A DNA stretch of 64,000 nucleotides from Lysinibacillus xylanilyticus (GCF_001183605.1 NZ_LFXJ01000013.1:124318-188317); one strand, 5' to 3'; shown: positions 39,960-49,385, counted from the stretch's first letter. Notes: generated by a model from the letters alone, not told the origin. Numbers and translations are program-made.

Positions 39960-40297
39960 TGAGGATATGGAGGTGTAATACTTTTGGATATTTAATATAG
40001 GTTATTTATGAAAGAGTACAAAACTAAATGGCTTTTGTTTAGTATCAATTTTAGGTATATCATTAATTGGTAATTTACATAGATTTGGTCTTACAAGCCG
40101 GAGGTTAATACAAATTAGTATAGACAATACTAAAATCAATGACTACCTAGCTCAGCTACACGATTTGAAGTTGATCACTAATCGATACCATTTAACAATA
40201 GATTGATATAAAATAGATTCAGCAAGGTCTTTGAACCAAGTTCGTAAATATGTAGTACTCCCTAGGGGAATAAACGTTGATATAATAACATTTTGGA

Positions 40298-40358
40298 GCG
40301 TAGAAGCTGAAGTATTGGAGTTTCTGGACGCGGGTTCGACTCCCGCCGTCTCCATACA
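40298..40358 (+). mobile_element. attR of the ssrA island
   Basis: This is the 61-bp repeat of the ssrA 3' end, identical to 26312-26372. It contains the T-arm and acceptor end of tmRNA but no 5' part, so it is an attachment site and not a gene. Confidence 0.92.
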
Positions 40359-40503
40359 TTGGAAACAATATGGTTTCAAAAAGTGTCAAATTTATTGATA
40401 TATCAAGGGTTTGGCGCTTTTTTTATGTCAAAGACTTTCAACTGATATCAAATGGTTTTGGGTCATTTTTTGGGTCAAACTAGGTCGAAATTGGGTCAAA
40501 GAA

Positions 40504-40839
40504 TTAGCGTGAATTGATGTATGCATCAAATTTTTCAATGGTGCTAGCTTTGGTTTTCTTGGTCACATACGTATAAATGTCTATTGTCGTTTTTACATTT
40601 GTATGTCCTAGCCTCTCTTGTACTTCTTTAATACTTGCACCCGCTTCAAATAATAGTGAGCAATGGGTATGGCGTAAACCATGTGTAGTAATAGGTTGAA
40701 GCTTGTATTTATCAATTACTTTTTGGAGCCACTTTTGCGTTTGAACAGGTTGGATGAAGCGGTTATATTTATTGCTAAATACGAGTTGTTTTTTATTAGA
40801 TATAATAATGCCTTTTGCTAAATAAATCTTACTAGCCAT
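40504..40839 (-). pseudogene. C-terminal fragment of a phage integrase
   Basis: The 111-codon frame covers the end of a tyrosine recombinase: ITTHGLRHTHCSLLFEAGAS, QERLGHTNVKTTIDIYTYV. Arg, His, His and Tyr are present, but the N-terminal DNA-binding half and the first catalytic arginine are missing. It lies just beyond attR and is read toward it, the arrangement of an integrase next to its attachment site. It could be the residue of a prophage that used the same locus. Confidence 0.8.
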
Positions 40840-40909
40840 CTAATCACCTAAAAAGAGTTGTCCAAATATGTTGCAATTCCAAATTGCCCTTAGTACAGAG
40901 TCTTCTTTT

Positions 40910-41065
40910 TTATTTGCTTGGATTGTACTTATTCGGTCTACCTTCTCTAAAATCATCACACGGTCTAGTAATCGCTTTCCTTCTTGTGTAGCGTTCCATA
41001 TCAGTTACTGCTAATAAAGTAGTTAAGAAGAACTTTCCCATTATTGTATCTTCTAGTAGCCCCAC
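40910..41065 (-). pseudogene. Frameshifted serine resolvase remnant
   Basis: The minus-strand frame gives MGKFFLTTLLAVTDMER (helix E of serine resolvases) and later DDFREGRPNKYNPSK. An overlapping frame supplies TQEGKRLLDR, so at least one frameshift is present. The catalytic N-terminus is gone. Confidence 0.6.
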
Positions 41066-41204
41066 GTTCAAAATCCTAGGTATAGTATACTTTATAAAAG
41101 CTCTAGTTACATTCGCTATTTTTGATCTTATTTTACGAGAATTTAAATAGAACTTTTTAAAAGGGATAAGTAAGTCTTATATATTTCAGGAGTGAACTTG
41201 GTCC

Positions 41205-41320
41205 TAAGACCTTCTAATTAAATAATTTTGGAGGTTTTTTCTAGGGCAAATAGGAAACGTAAACATAATGTATTTGCTGTAAATGGTGATGTAGATGTTT
41301 TATGGATGGGATAATAATTC
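41205..41320 (+). pseudogene. 5' fragment of a second ssrA-type integrase
   Basis: The leader, the GGAGGTTTTTT site and the first codons (ANRKRKHNVFAVNGDVD) match the start of the intact integrase at 26500-26590 base by base in long runs. The frame then breaks off. It shows that a second element of the same integrase family once began here. Confidence 0.75.
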
Positions 41321-41375
41321 AAATGACGTATTAAGAACCATTGATATATAAATATTTATAGAGAGGAAAGTAAAG

Positions 41376-42656
41376 ATGGATATAATGAAGATTTTTAAAT
41401 TTATATATAAAAAACAAAATAACTATATTGAAGTTAGCAAAATGCGTCAAAAATTTATTAGGAACCGAAACCACAAGAAAGAGCTCAATATAAAAAAATA
41501 CTTTTATTACGATGAAACTAGTAATTATAGGAAATTCAGATTGAATAGTAAAAAGAATAATGGTTTTAATATAAGTTTGACAGAAACGTTAGTTCTGGGT
41601 GGCATGGTATGTGAAAATGAAATAAGTGATAGCTCATTTAAAGAACTTATGTCACAAATTAAATTAAAAAATAATCCTCCTGAGATAAAAAGTCGACATA
41701 TCTATGGTTCAGGGGGTAACTATTTTAATCAAATAAATAATAAGAATCTTCATTCGATTTTAAGGTGGATCGAAAAAAATAAGATTTTTATTCATTTTAC
41801 AAGCCATTGTACAGGATATAATATATGTGAGCAGATAATTAATTCTATAGATAACTCTGGCGATGAAGGGAAGAAGTTGTTCAAGAAGAAGCTTCTCTTT
41901 GAACTAGTTTGTAAAGATGAAAAAGGATTATCTGATATTTTAGAGAAATTAAATCATTCAAATAAAGACAAGGGAGAAATTATTGGATTTTGGAGTGACT
42001 TAATTGATTGGATTAATTTTGATAAATATTTGAATAATCATTTAATCACTAAAAAAATAGATTCAGTTGCTAAAAGTAAAAACGATTTGATTTTGAAAAT
42101 TAAATTTATAATAATGAAAGATCTTTATAACGACTTGTGTTCTGCTAAGAAAACCTGTTTAAAAGTAGAAGATATGCTATTTGATGGAAAGGGAGTGATA
42201 GAAAATGATTTGTCAAGATTCTATCAATTACCTCTAATTTATTTCCCGCATTCAAAACATATGTTTGATGAAGAGGATGTTATAAAACAAATTATTCAAG
42301 AATATCCCTTATCTTTTAAAGGTAAAAAAATAGACAATTATTCATTTGAGAGTTCCTTAGAATTTATAGAAATCCGTATATGTGATTGGATTGTTGGGAT
42401 TTTAGGAAGAACCATTAAATTTTTACGCCAAGTTAATGAAGATGAGATGTATAAATTTATTAGAAGCCTAAATGAGTTACAAAAGAGCAATATTGAATTA
42501 TTAGGTAAACTTATTGAGGATTCAAATAGAGAAAATCCTTATTATATTAGAGTGTCTGATGAATTTGGTTTAGAGGGAAAACTAGAATGGATTACACATT
42601 TTAAAGAATATGAAGTACGAGCATACCTCAAAAGACCAACAAAAAGGGAGGAGTAA
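41376..42656 (+). CDS. DUF3800-like protein, 426 residues
   Basis: An early YYDETSNYRKF (acidic residue after a first strand), a middle helical region and a late SSLEFIEIRICDWIVGILG recall the DUF3800 pattern, in which a first-strand Asp-Glu and a C-terminal aspartate helix form an RNase H-like site. The protein is longer than most DUF3800 members because of a lysine-rich insert of about 150 residues. DUF3800 proteins occur in defence islands and with some retrons. The gene has its own GAGAGGAAAG site and strong terminator, so it is a single-gene unit. The assignment is tentative. Confidence 0.6.
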   Translation: MDIMKIFKFIYKKQNNYIEVSKMRQKFIRNRNHKKELNIKKYFYYDETSNYRKFRLNSKKNNGFNISLTETLVLGGMVCENEISDSSFKELMSQIKLKNNPPEIKSRHIYGSGGNYFNQINNKNLHSILRWIEKNKIFIHFTSHCTGYNICEQIINSIDNSGDEGKKLFKKKLLFELVCKDEKGLSDILEKLNHSNKDKGEIIGFWSDLIDWINFDKYLNNHLITKKIDSVAKSKNDLILKIKFIIMKDLYNDLCSAKKTCLKVEDMLFDGKGVIENDLSRFYQLPLIYFPHSKHMFDEEDVIKQIIQEYPLSFKGKKIDNYSFESSLEFIEIRICDWIVGILGRTIKFLRQVNEDEMYKFIRSLNELQKSNIELLGKLIEDSNRENPYYIRVSDEFGLEGKLEWITHFKEYEVRAYLKRPTKREE

Positions 42657-42711
42657 TGTGTACATAGTATATATGGACTGCTGTCTTCATACATAGGAAT
42701 TAAACGATTTC

Positions 42712-42757
42712 AAAAAAGACCGAAACCCGTATGATAAAAGGGTTTCGGTCTTTTTGT
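42712..42757 (+). terminator. Strong terminator after the DUF3800-like gene
   Basis: A perfect 14-bp stem AAAGACCGAAACCC with GGGTTTCGGTCTTT, then TTG. Confidence 0.92.
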
Positions 42758-42934
42758 GTTTCTAAGCTAATTTGTGCTGTAGTATTCAAGGGCATTTATT
42801 TTGGGAGTCAATCAGTTATTGTTTTTTAGAAAATTCATTTATATAAGAAATTTACCAGGGAAAATATTATTATTATGGAATATAATTTATAAAGATTAAT
42901 AACCAAATTAGAAAATTTGTTTTAGGAGGACAAA

Positions 42935-44659
42935 ATGAAATTATTATATGTATACATCGGTAACTTTAAGAATCGAATCAAAGATCAGGAATTTTTATTA
43001 GATAATCAATTTAATATAGCTTATAATTCTACCCTGAATTGTGTGGATATGGAGGTGAATGAGAAATTTATTGTAGATTTTTTTAGTATTCAGAACCCTC
43101 CTACTAATAGAATAAAGGGTCTTACAGGTATAATTGGTAAAAATGGATCTGGTAAATCTACCCTCTTAGATTTTTTTAGGTATACAAATGCGGATATTTA
43201 TAAAATAAGGGAAGAAAAGTACTTTGAAATATTTATGGATGAATATGGTGATGTATTTTATTTTCAAAATAATATGCCTGATATTGATTTCAAAGATAAA
43301 AAAGTTAAAGAATTGAGTAGAAAAAGTCGCTTTAACTTATCTAAAGTATTATTTCTTTCTACTGTCTTAGATAGAAAAAAATATGAGCCTTTGCAAAGGG
43401 AAACAAATAATAGTACCAACTATTTGTTAAAAAATATTAATGAATATGATTCTGAAAAGATAAAAAATAATTTATTATTTTTAAACCGAACTGATATGCT
43501 TAAAAGGAAAATAGATATAAAAATAGAGTATTTATCCAATGTTTTAGAAGAATTATCACTTCCTGAAATTTTGAGTTTTTCTATAATAAATATTGATTCT
43601 GATTTTAAATATGCGGAAAATTTAAAATTCTCCATGTTTAAGAGTTATATTGATAAAAGGCTATTACTAGGATTTAATACTGCAGAAGGTCCTTTACTTC
43701 TCGAATATTCTAAAGCTATAGAGAAAAAAGAAAAAAATATTTTTGAATATGTTGAAAAAACTCATAAAAATATTCGACCAGTTTCAATGGATAATAGAGA
43801 AAGTCATTTGAGAGTAATTAAAAGAATAAATAAGTTTTCTAAGAAAGTTGAAAAGGGTATACAGAGAGGGCAGATTATTCAAATAAATGATTCAACCTTT
43901 GAATTAAATGATATTCAAAGCATAAAAACATTTATTAAAAACTTAGATAATGCTACAAAACAACAATTTACAGGTTTGTCAATGAATTGGAGAGAGTTAA
44001 GTACAGGAGAAGAAATGATACTTGATATTTTTTCAAGATTATTAGACGGTATTAGCTACTATGAGAAGCAACCAGAATTGCAAGTAATTATATTAGATGA
44101 AATTGAGAATGCTTTACATCCCCAATGGCAAAAAAAGATTATTGCACTACTAATAAATTTTTTAGAAGTATATTTTGATAGACATAAATTTCAAGTGATA
44201 TTGACCTCGCATTCACCATTTTTAGTGTCCGACATACCTTCGCATTCTTTAATTTTAATACATAGGGATAAAATTAAAGGAATAGTCAACAAATCGGAAT
44301 TAGAAGATTTGCATTTAACATTTGGTGCAAATATACATGAATTATATACTAATTCATTTTTTTTAGAGGGTGGAGTTATAGGAGATTTTGCTAAACAGAA
44401 GATAAATAAATTAGCAAAAAAACTTATGTATTTCGTGCCAAAAGACATTAAGGATTTGGATCAAATTAGATATGAAATTGACCTAATTGCAGAGCCAGTA
44501 TTAAGAAATAAATTAATTCAAATTTATGATGAAAAAATAAAGCTATTTAAACCCGTTAACGAAGATGTTTTAAATATTAAACAGGAAATAGGAATATTAA
44601 AAGAGCAAATTAAATTGGCGAGTGAAAAATTACTAAAACTTGAGGGGGAAGTTGAATAA
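42935..44659 (+). CDS. Septu-like ATPase (PtuA type)
   Basis: This 574-residue AAA/ABC-type ATPase has Walker A GIIGKNGSGKSTLL (about residues 65-78), the signature-like LSTGEEM (about 355-361), Walker B VIILDEIENALHPQW (about 384-398) and the H-loop ILTSHSPFLV (about 420). The long central region is helical. Overlap or near-overlap with an HNH gene is the hallmark of Septu (PtuA-PtuB) anti-phage systems. AGGAGG precedes the ATG. An OLD-type nuclease is unlikely because no TOPRIM domain follows the ATPase. Confidence 0.82.
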   Translation: MKLLYVYIGNFKNRIKDQEFLLDNQFNIAYNSTLNCVDMEVNEKFIVDFFSIQNPPTNRIKGLTGIIGKNGSGKSTLLDFFRYTNADIYKIREEKYFEIFMDEYGDVFYFQNNMPDIDFKDKKVKELSRKSRFNLSKVLFLSTVLDRKKYEPLQRETNNSTNYLLKNINEYDSEKIKNNLLFLNRTDMLKRKIDIKIEYLSNVLEELSLPEILSFSIINIDSDFKYAENLKFSMFKSYIDKRLLLGFNTAEGPLLLEYSKAIEKKEKNIFEYVEKTHKNIRPVSMDNRESHLRVIKRINKFSKKVEKGIQRGQIIQINDSTFELNDIQSIKTFIKNLDNATKQQFTGLSMNWRELSTGEEMILDIFSRLLDGISYYEKQPELQVIILDEIENALHPQWQKKIIALLINFLEVYFDRHKFQVILTSHSPFLVSDIPSHSLILIHRDKIKGIVNKSELEDLHLTFGANIHELYTNSFFLEGGVIGDFAKQKINKLAKKLMYFVPKDIKDLDQIRYEIDLIAEPVLRNKLIQIYDEKIKLFKPVNEDVLNIKQEIGILKEQIKLASEKLLKLEGEVE

Positions 44660-46199
44660 AGTGATTTATATCGAGTTAAGTGAAAAGAAATATAGAGGAT
44701 ATAAAATACTGGACATACATAAGGAATTCATCATTAATAATGAAAGTGAAATAAAATCTGATTTAGATAATTTAAGAGATAGTGAAAAATGCAAAAGTTC
44801 GAAGGATCTTATCGATTATCTTGATAAAAATTTAACGAGTTTAGCAATTGGTAATACTGAATCTTTAAAGAAAATACAGGATGAATATATAGATAAAATA
44901 TTGGATAACTTCAATATTAATAATAATGAAGAAAAAGTAAAATTCACGAAACTACATTTGGAATTAAAGAAGATTTTTATAAAAGCATATAGAAATTTTA
45001 AAGACAGTAGTCAATTTTTTGAGTATGAGGGTAATTTAATAGAGTGGAATGCATATAGATATGTGGAAAGCTTAAATACTAAAATTTGTCCATACTGTCA
45101 TGCACAGTATATTAATCCAATAAGAAATAATAGAGCTCTGAATGGTGCAGGAAAGCAAGCTCGTCCACACTTAGACCATTTTATACCAATCTCGATGTTT
45201 CCTATATTTTCAATATCATTATATAATTTAGTCCCATCCTGTTATTATTGTAATAGTTATTTTAAGTCAAATTATTATACAGATTTTGATAATTGTTTTT
45301 CTCCTTATGAAAAAGAAATTGAGCATGCTTTTACGTTTTCAATAGAACCCATGGGAGCTCCAAAAAACTCTTTTGATTCTTTAAAAGCAATAAGAGGGAA
45401 TTTGAAAAATACAAAACATGAAAGTTATTATAAGCTAATTAGCACTAAAGAAAAATTAAATAAGAATATATTTCATGATTATATAAATTTAATTGAATCA
45501 AAGTTAAAAGAACTTAATGTTCAAAAGGCTAATGTTAGAATATGTAATAAGGATGATAAGACAATATTTGATGCGCTGATAAGAGAATTTGAAAAAATTC
45601 ATAAATTAATATTAAATAACATCTTAGAGTATTCTGAGCTTTCTGATATTGGTGACCGGGATGTAAAAGAAAGAATATGTGAGGAAATAGTTATTTATCA
45701 CAACCAACATGTTGATATATATAATAATTTATTTTCAGTTAAAATGAATGGTCATAGTAAATTTAGATCTATATCGACTTTTTTAAGAGATACATTTAAA
45801 GAAGTAATTTCAAACGTTTACTCATTAGAATTTAAAGTTTTAAACTTTAATGAAGAAAAAAAATTTAATTTTGTAGAAGTAATATTTGGAGAAACTTCTG
45901 ATTACGATATAAAAATATTGCCAACTCATAACATTGATAATAATTTAGCTGTAAAAGTTTTGACAAATGTTTCTTTATTTCAGTTGGAATCAGTGTATAG
46001 TCAATATAGAAATAAAATTAATAATAAAAATAAACAAAGGCAAATTTTAAGTAAAAGTTATTTGGAATATTTAGCTGAAAATTTTCCAGATATTTTAGGA
46101 CATGAACAAGTTTTGACACTCACGGAAGGAATGTTTTATACAGAGGATACTTATAGAGATGAAATTTTAGGTAAATTAATTTTTAATTTATATGGTTAA
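44652..46199 (+). CDS. Septu-like HNH endonuclease (PtuB type), long form
   Basis: This 515-residue protein has a treble-clef HNH core: CPYC (about 146-149), HLDHF (His-Leu-Asp-His, about 173-176) and CYYC (about 197-200). The remaining 300 residues are helical and carry no known motif, making it much longer than the PtuB proteins I know. TTG 44652 or GTG 44661 are both possible starts; GAGGGGG lies at 44642-44648 inside the end of the ATPase gene, so the two genes are translationally coupled. Confidence 0.8.
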   Translation: MNKVIYIELSEKKYRGYKILDIHKEFIINNESEIKSDLDNLRDSEKCKSSKDLIDYLDKNLTSLAIGNTESLKKIQDEYIDKILDNFNINNNEEKVKFTKLHLELKKIFIKAYRNFKDSSQFFEYEGNLIEWNAYRYVESLNTKICPYCHAQYINPIRNNRALNGAGKQARPHLDHFIPISMFPIFSISLYNLVPSCYYCNSYFKSNYYTDFDNCFSPYEKEIEHAFTFSIEPMGAPKNSFDSLKAIRGNLKNTKHESYYKLISTKEKLNKNIFHDYINLIESKLKELNVQKANVRICNKDDKTIFDALIREFEKIHKLILNNILEYSELSDIGDRDVKERICEEIVIYHNQHVDIYNNLFSVKMNGHSKFRSISTFLRDTFKEVISNVYSLEFKVLNFNEEKKFNFVEVIFGETSDYDIKILPTHNIDNNLAVKVLTNVSLFQLESVYSQYRNKINNKNKQRQILSKSYLEYLAENFPDILGHEQVLTLTEGMFYTEDTYRDEILGKLIFNLYG

Positions 46200-46220
46200 T
46201 TTGGATTCTATTAAATATGA

Positions 46221-46367
46221 AAACACAGCTAAGATTATAATAGTAGCTGTGTTTCAACAGCAACTTGAAAAAATACGTGCAGAGTATTTGAAAAAAAGCA
46301 AAAACAAACAGATCAATAATATGAATGAAAACATAGGAACATTAAAATCTCCCTATGTTCTTCTTTT
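46221..46367 (+). terminator. Two hairpins after the Septu-like pair
   Basis: AAACACAGCT pairs with AGCTGTGTTT (46221-46254), and AACATAGG pairs with CCTATGTT followed by CTTCTTTT (46330-46367). A 60-codon frame here is explained by the hairpins and is not called. The gap to 46713 shows nothing else certain. Confidence 0.6.
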
Positions 46368-46713
46368 CAATTGATGATTGAGTATATTATTCTCCTAAAT
46401 TGTAGATTCGGTGACAAAACACTCGTCGTCTGATGTTCATTCCTCATTTGGGGGCACCAGTTACAATTAAGGTGAGATAATCAAGAGTTTATCTCTTTAA
46501 ACTGAAATTAAACTTTTTGGGTTCAAAAGAAGGTTAAAGAACTAAGATGAATGTTTGCAGCAAACTCTTAAATGTTCTAGTCTTTACTTCCATTTGGTTA
46601 GCAGTCTTCACAAATAAAAAGGGTTAATTATGATAAAATAGTAAAGTGAATTTTAGTTAGAAAGTTCTAAAATAATGATTTTTAACCAGAGTATTGTGAT
46701 AAGGAGAAAAGAA

Positions 46714-48351
46714 ATGACAGCTATCGAAATACTATCATGGCCTTTTATACAAGAAAGCATTAATCAAATCAACAACAAAGAGCAGTATTTAAATTATCCA
46801 GTCATTTATGTTTTAAATGGGAATAAAGAAGCTTATATTGGTGAAACTGTTTATTTTAAAAATCGTATTAAAGCTCATTTAAAAGCACGTAAAAATATTA
46901 ACCAAGTAAATTTGATTAAGCACGAACACTTTAATCGTTCAGCAACCTTTCATCTTGAGACAAAGCTAATTAACTACTTCCTTGGTGATGAAAAATATAC
47001 GCTTCAAAATAAAAGTAAGACGGCTAGCGATTTTACTCACAACTACTACAATAAGCCTTATTACGATCAACAACTATTTAAAGAACTTTGGCAAAAACTA
47101 TATGAACAGAAGCTTATCAACAATGAGTTATATGTGATTGAAAACAAAGATATTTTTAAATTATCTCCTTTCAAAGAATTATCTTTAGAACAACTTGAAT
47201 TAAAAGATAAAGTACTCGATTTTTGTGAGAAACGAGTAACTCAAAACTCAAGTAAATATGGAAGTCTATTAGTCATTGAAGGTGAAGCAGGTGTTGGTAA
47301 AAGCGTTGTCTTAAGTTCTATTTTCAACACCATTCAAGAAAGAGTAGAAGAAGCATCTTCAAACTTATATCATACAGAAAATTATTTAGCTGTGAACCAT
47401 GAGGAAATGTTTAAAACATATAAAAATATAGCAAAACAGGTGAAACATTTAAAAGGGAAAAACTTTGCAAAGCCTACATCTCTGATTAATACGTTGCAAA
47501 AAGAGGAAAAAAAGGCAGATATCATTTTCGTTGATGAAGCGCATTTACTGTTAACAAAACCAGATACTTATAATAGCTTCCATGGCAATAATCATTTAGA
47601 GGAGCTGTTGAAGCTAGCGAAAGTAGTTGTCATCATATATGACCAAAACCAAGTGTTGAAACTGAAGAGCTTATGGGGAGCAGCAACATTAGAAGAGCTC
47701 AAAAAATTAAGTACTTTTCGCGAAGAATACCAGTTAACAAACCAATTCCGCATGCAGGCGAATGAGGACGTAATCAATTGGATAAACGAGTTTAAGCATA
47801 AAAAGTTAATGCCGCTTCCTAAAGATAAAAACTATGAATTTAAAGTGTTTGAATCGATGAAAGACATGCATGATGAAATTAAAGCTAAAAATAAAAAGCA
47901 CGGTTTAAGCCGTGTTGTATCAACGTTTGATTACATACATAAAAAAGACGGTGGAACATACTACGTGAAGGAATCAAATGGGGAATACCAACTGCCATGG
48001 AATACAACAAGTACGAAATATACGTGGGCTGAAAAAGCTGAAACAGTTCATGAGGCTGGTTCAATTTATACAATACAGGGCTTTGATTTAAATTATGTTG
48101 GAGTAGTGCTTGGGCCATCTGTTCGATACGACGCTGCTAAAGATGAGATCATTATTGATACGAGTAAGTATATGGACAAAGGTGCGTATACAGGTATGGA
48201 CGGAATTGAAAATGTAAATGAAGCAAAGGAAAAAATCGTCCTAAACTCAATCAATATCTTGATGAAGCGTGGAATTAAGGGGCTGTACATTTATTCAAGT
48301 GATGAAGCATTGCGTAATAAACTTTTGGAATATCAAAAAGCAGGTGAATAG
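46714..48351 (+). CDS. GIY-YIG nuclease fused to DUF2075 helicase/ATPase
   Basis: In this 545-residue protein residues about 28-60 form a GIY-YIG-like start (PVIYVLNGNKEAYIGET, then FKNRIKAHL). The DUF2075 (COG3410) motor follows, with Walker A GEAGVGKSVV (190-199), Walker B DIIFVDEAHLLL (about 268-279), FRMQ and the late motif SIYTIQGFDLNYVGVVLG. The fusion suggests a nuclease-helicase acting on foreign DNA. ATG 46714 follows AAGGAGAAAAG. Its stop is one base before the ATG of the broken MazG-like gene, indicating an operon. Confidence 0.85.
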   Translation: MTAIEILSWPFIQESINQINNKEQYLNYPVIYVLNGNKEAYIGETVYFKNRIKAHLKARKNINQVNLIKHEHFNRSATFHLETKLINYFLGDEKYTLQNKSKTASDFTHNYYNKPYYDQQLFKELWQKLYEQKLINNELYVIENKDIFKLSPFKELSLEQLELKDKVLDFCEKRVTQNSSKYGSLLVIEGEAGVGKSVVLSSIFNTIQERVEEASSNLYHTENYLAVNHEEMFKTYKNIAKQVKHLKGKNFAKPTSLINTLQKEEKKADIIFVDEAHLLLTKPDTYNSFHGNNHLEELLKLAKVVVIIYDQNQVLKLKSLWGAATLEELKKLSTFREEYQLTNQFRMQANEDVINWINEFKHKKLMPLPKDKNYEFKVFESMKDMHDEIKAKNKKHGLSRVVSTFDYIHKKDGGTYYVKESNGEYQLPWNTTSTKYTWAEKAETVHEAGSIYTIQGFDLNYVGVVLGPSVRYDAAKDEIIIDTSKYMDKGAYTGMDGIENVNEAKEKIVLNSINILMKRGIKGLYIYSSDEALRNKLLEYQKAGE

Positions 48352-48352
48352 C

Positions 48353-48691
48353 ATGAGTGAGTTAGAAAAACTACGTGAAAATATTTTGCAATTTCGAGAC
48401 CAACATAACTGGCAGTAATTCCATAATCCTAAGGATCTAGCACTCTCCTTATCACTTGAAGCGAGTGAATTATTAGAGCTATTTCAATGGAAAACGAGTG
48501 AAGAAGCAGTTGAAAAGAACTTAGATAAGATTAAGGATGAGCTAGCGGATATTTTGATTTATGCGATATTGTTTGCAAATGAGACAGATATGGACTTAGT
48601 AAATATAATAAATAATAAACTTCAAAAAAATAATAAGAAGTATCCCATTGAAAAGTTTGCTGGAAAAAATACTAAATATAATGAGATATAA
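48353..48691 (+). pseudogene. MazG-like nucleotide pyrophosphohydrolase, interrupted by one stop
   Basis: The frame MSELEKLRENILQF, then RDQHNW and, past a TAA at 48416-48418, FHNPKDLALSLSLEASELLE, FQWK and KDELADILIYAILFA is a MazG-like enzyme of 112 codons. The EASELLE and DELADIL motifs bind the metal. A single CAA-to-TAA change explains the stop; the rest is intact, so the loss is recent or a sequencing error. It begins next to the DUF2075 stop, as in an operon. Confidence 0.85.
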
Positions 48692-48753
48692 ATTTTAATA
48701 CAAATATTTAATATTTATCTAAATAGTAGTTTAAAAAACTTAGTTTTTCTTTT

Positions 48754-48802
48754 GAATTGCACCCTAATTGTTAGATGGTTTCTATCAATTAAGGTGCAGT
48801 TC
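48754..48802. repeat. IS150-type end-like palindrome
   Basis: A 22-bp imperfect inverted repeat (GAATTGCACCCTAATTGTTA against its partner at 48781-48802). It matches the internal palindrome at the left end of the insertion sequence at 60805-60854. It could be a solo IS end or a convergent hairpin. Confidence 0.5.
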
Positions 48803-48962
48803 ACTTATGATACGGTTTCTCCGTAAAGCATCTACTGAGGTTTTATACTACTTACATTTTCTTTTATATTGATACTTCGAACCCCTCACTAAACTCCTTA
48901 CTTAACTCCTTTACTAAAATAAGCTAAACTTAAATTAAAAAAGAAAATAAAGGTGATTTATT

Positions 48963-49361
48963 ATGAAAAAAACAGTCCATGTCGTTGGTGCAATTATCGA
49001 AAACGAAAAAAATGAAATCTTCTGTGCGTTAAGAAGCCCAGAAATGAGTTTGGCGAATTATTGGGAATTCCCGGGCGGTAAAATTGAAGTTGGAGAAACA
49101 CCTGAACAAGCGTTAAAACGAGAGATTCAAGAGGAATTTACTTGTACGATTCAAGTAGGAGCAAAAGTAGAAGATACAACATATGAATATGATAGAGTAA
49201 TTGTACGACTTGAAACATACAAAGCGAAATTAGTAGATGGACAACCGAACGCATTAGAACATGCTGCTACGAAATGGGTTACGCGAGACAAACTTACACA
49301 ACTGAATTTCGCCCCTGCGGATGTCCCTGCAGTAGAGAAGATTTCAAAGGAAGAAAAATAA
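48963..49361 (+). CDS. NUDIX pyrophosphohydrolase, MutT-like
   Basis: This 132-residue protein has an intact Nudix box, GGKIEVGETPEQALKREIQE followed by EF (about residues 38-59). It resembles (deoxy)nucleoside triphosphate pyrophosphohydrolases of the MutT group. It lies 24 bp before the PLD-helicase gene, so the two are likely co-transcribed. Its place in a defence island rather than near DNA-repair genes suggests a nucleotide-related defence role (inference). Confidence 0.88.
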   Translation: MKKTVHVVGAIIENEKNEIFCALRSPEMSLANYWEFPGGKIEVGETPEQALKREIQEEFTCTIQVGAKVEDTTYEYDRVIVRLETYKAKLVDGQPNALEHAATKWVTRDKLTQLNFAPADVPAVEKISKEEK

Positions 49362-49385
49362 ATAAATGAAATGATGTGAATTTAA

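Larger units (their letters stand above)
26373..40297. mobile_element. 14-kb integrated island in ssrA
   Basis: The segment between the two 61-bp repeats has its own tyrosine integrase beside attL, no phage structural or conjugation genes, and lower GC than the flanks. It holds a helicase module, a DUF262 + HEPN pair, a serine recombinase, a UvrD-like helicase and a retron. That content suits a defence-carrying satellite or integrative element. Confidence 0.85.

Noticed and set aside
40152-40379. 75-codon minus frame across attR
   Set aside because: Its middle is the reverse complement of the tmRNA 3' end, a common false ORF at such att sites.
46192-46374. 60-codon frame after the HNH gene
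   Set aside because: It spans two terminator-like hairpins, and its only start overlaps the end of the HNH gene without a proper site.
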